Assembly (NCBI RefSeq): GCF_021545335.1
Contig: NZ_CP089312.1
Span: 2,170,001 to 2,234,000 of the forward strand
Reading direction: 5' to 3'
DNA length: 64,000 bases
Source: Streptomyces sp. GQFP
GTDB taxonomy: Bacteria > Actinomycetota > Actinomycetes > Streptomycetales > Streptomycetaceae
Shown: positions 62,997 through 64,000 of the stretch, piece after piece
How positions within the stretch are numbered: the first letter of the stretch is position 1
Layout of the letters: each line of letters starts with the position of its first letter
Made by a program: the position numbers and the translations under genes
The notes under the pieces: model-generated
Told to the model about the DNA's origin: nothing
What the model saw: the letters and a program-made list of their open reading frames with translations, nothing else
Databases searched by the model: none

Positions 62997-64000
62997 TCAG
63001 GCGACGGCCGGCACCGCCACCGGCGCCACAGGCCCCACATACCGCGCCGCCGGCCGAATGATCTTCGAGTCCTCCGCCTGTTCCAGGATGTTGGCGCTCC
63101 AGCCCACCACCCGAGCCGCCGCGAACGTCGGCGTGAACATCTCGCGTGGCAGACCGCACAGTTCCATGACCACGCCCGCGTAGAACTCGACGTTCGTGTG
63201 CAGTTCCCGGCCCGGCTTCAGTTCGGCCAGGATCGCCTCCACCCGCCGTTCGACCTCGACCGCCAGGTCCACCAGCGGGCCACCGAACTGCTCGGCGATG
63301 CCCCGGAGCATGCGGGAGCGGGGATCCTCGGTGCGGTAGACCGGGTGACCGAAGCCCATGATGCGGTCACCGGCGAGGACGCGTTCGCGGATCCAGCCGT
63401 CGATGCGGTCCGCCGTGCCGATCGCGTCCAGGGTGTCCAGCGCACGGCTCGGGGCACCGCCGTGCAGCGGGCCCGAAAGGGCTCCCACCGCTCCCACCAG
63501 AGACGCCGCCACATCCGCCCCGGTCGACGCGATGACCCTCGCCGTGAATGTTGATGCATTGAATCCGTGATCAATGGTTGAGATCAAGTATTGCTCGATC
63601 GCCCTGGCGTGCAGCGGGTCCGGCTCCGACCCCGTCAACATGTACAGGTAGTTGGCCGCATACGGGAGGTCGTCCCGAGGCTCCACCGGGTCGAGACCCC
63701 GCCCCAGCCGATACAGCGCCGTCAGCACGGCGGGTACGGCCGCCGAGGCGACCAGGGCGTCCGCCCGTCGCTGCTCCGCGTCGATGTCGTACACGGGCCG
63801 GAAGCCCTTCGCCGCACCGAGCAGCGACAGCGCCGTACGCATTCCGGCCAGCGGTCCGGACCGGCCACTCGCCGCCGCGATCGCGGGCAGCGCCGCCCGT
63901 ACCTCGTCGGGCAGCCGCCGCAGCGCCGCGGTCTCGGCGGTGAAGGCGGCGAGACGGTCCCCGTCCGGCAGATCGCCGTGGACCAGGAGGTGCCAGACGT
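62997..64000 (-). CDS. Citrate synthase, N-terminus outside the window (partial)
   Basis: At least 333 residues, open to the window end. Citrate synthase motifs are in order: LTGSEPDPLHARAIEQYLIS, then 'DHGFNASTFTARVIASTGAD' (HGFNAS), LSGPLHGGAPSRALDTL (GPLHGG), IMGFGHPVYRTEDPR and an FAAARVVGWSANILEQAED end. The catalytic His residues (DHGFN, LHGG, GFGHPVY) are present. It condenses oxaloacetate and acetyl-CoA, or a methylcitrate synthase-like reaction on propionyl-CoA. It appears as a citrate synthase/methylcitrate synthase paralogue; the distinction cannot be made without a tree. Confidence 0.92.
   Translation of the reverse strand, partial: VWHLLVHGDLPDGDRLAAFTAETAALRRLPDEVRAALPAIAAASGRSGPLAGMRTALSLLGAAKGFRPVYDIDAEQRRADALVASAAVPAVLTALYRLGRGLDPVEPRDDLPYAANYLYMLTGSEPDPLHARAIEQYLISTIDHGFNASTFTARVIASTGADVAASLVGAVGALSGPLHGGAPSRALDTLDAIGTADRIDGWIRERVLAGDRIMGFGHPVYRTEDPRSRMLRGIAEQFGGPLVDLAVEVERRVEAILAELKPGRELHTNVEFYAGVVMELCGLPREMFTPTFAAARVVGWSANILEQAEDSKIIRPAARYVGPVAPVAVPAVA

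Overview
The window is very GC-rich with strongly G/C-biased third codon positions, many GTG and TTG starts, GTGA/ATGA stop-start overlaps and long antisense open frames. The gene content is that of a Streptomyces chromosome: SepH, CutRS, a DasR-type site upstream of ptsH, DUF397/helix-turn-helix pairs, and an actinobacterial c-di-AMP (ydaO) riboswitch in front of a secreted peptidase. No plasmid, prophage, CRISPR array, rRNA, tRNA or large biosynthetic cluster was seen.

Layout. 1-2.2 kb: the end of a TIGR01777-type protein, then a TetR regulator and a short-chain dehydrogenase read divergently from a strong inverted-repeat operator. 2.3-10.5 kb: a tightly coupled leftward operon with an unusually long glutamate-synthase-like protein, a CysJ-like diflavin reductase and a probable HemS/ChuX-like haem protein. 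A 19-bp iron-box-like palindrome lies in its promoter region. I consider this the most unusual system in the window. 10.7-19.8 kb: a decayed accessory zone with a frameshifted lectin-like gene, a helix-turn-helix/DUF397/DUF397 cassette, a truncated P-loop ATPase, a spliced alcohol-dehydrogenase remnant, an intact MFS/TetR pair, a broken acyltransferase and a broken IS630-family element.

19.8-38 kb: a conserved actinobacterial core segment. From memory its order resembles the Mycobacterium tuberculosis segment Rv2689c to Rv2701c: RNA m5U methyltransferase, KimA-like permease, two TrkA subunits, DUF3159, OB-fold protein, DUF3710, dUTPase, DUF3093, DUF4193, inositol monophosphatase. Here KdpDE, a PaaI-type thioesterase and CutRS are interleaved. 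Potassium genes dominate 21-30 kb, and the permease, the TrkA pair and KdpDE could act together. 38-64 kb is mostly housekeeping and developmental: ferrochelatase, SepH, sulfurtransferase, thymidine kinase, a GNAT/acyl-CoA synthetase-like protein, HPr, an M23 peptidase behind the riboswitch, a paired M16 peptidase, ParC, a CobW GTPase and a citrate synthase cut by the window end.

Nearly all convergent or end-of-operon gaps carry dispersed Streptomyces hairpin repeats or perfect terminators. One repeat of that intergenic type appears to lie inside the coding sequence of the GNAT/CoA-ligase gene, and a 175-bp MITE with perfect ends sits at 44.1 kb. Identifications rest on reading translations and motifs; no database search was run.
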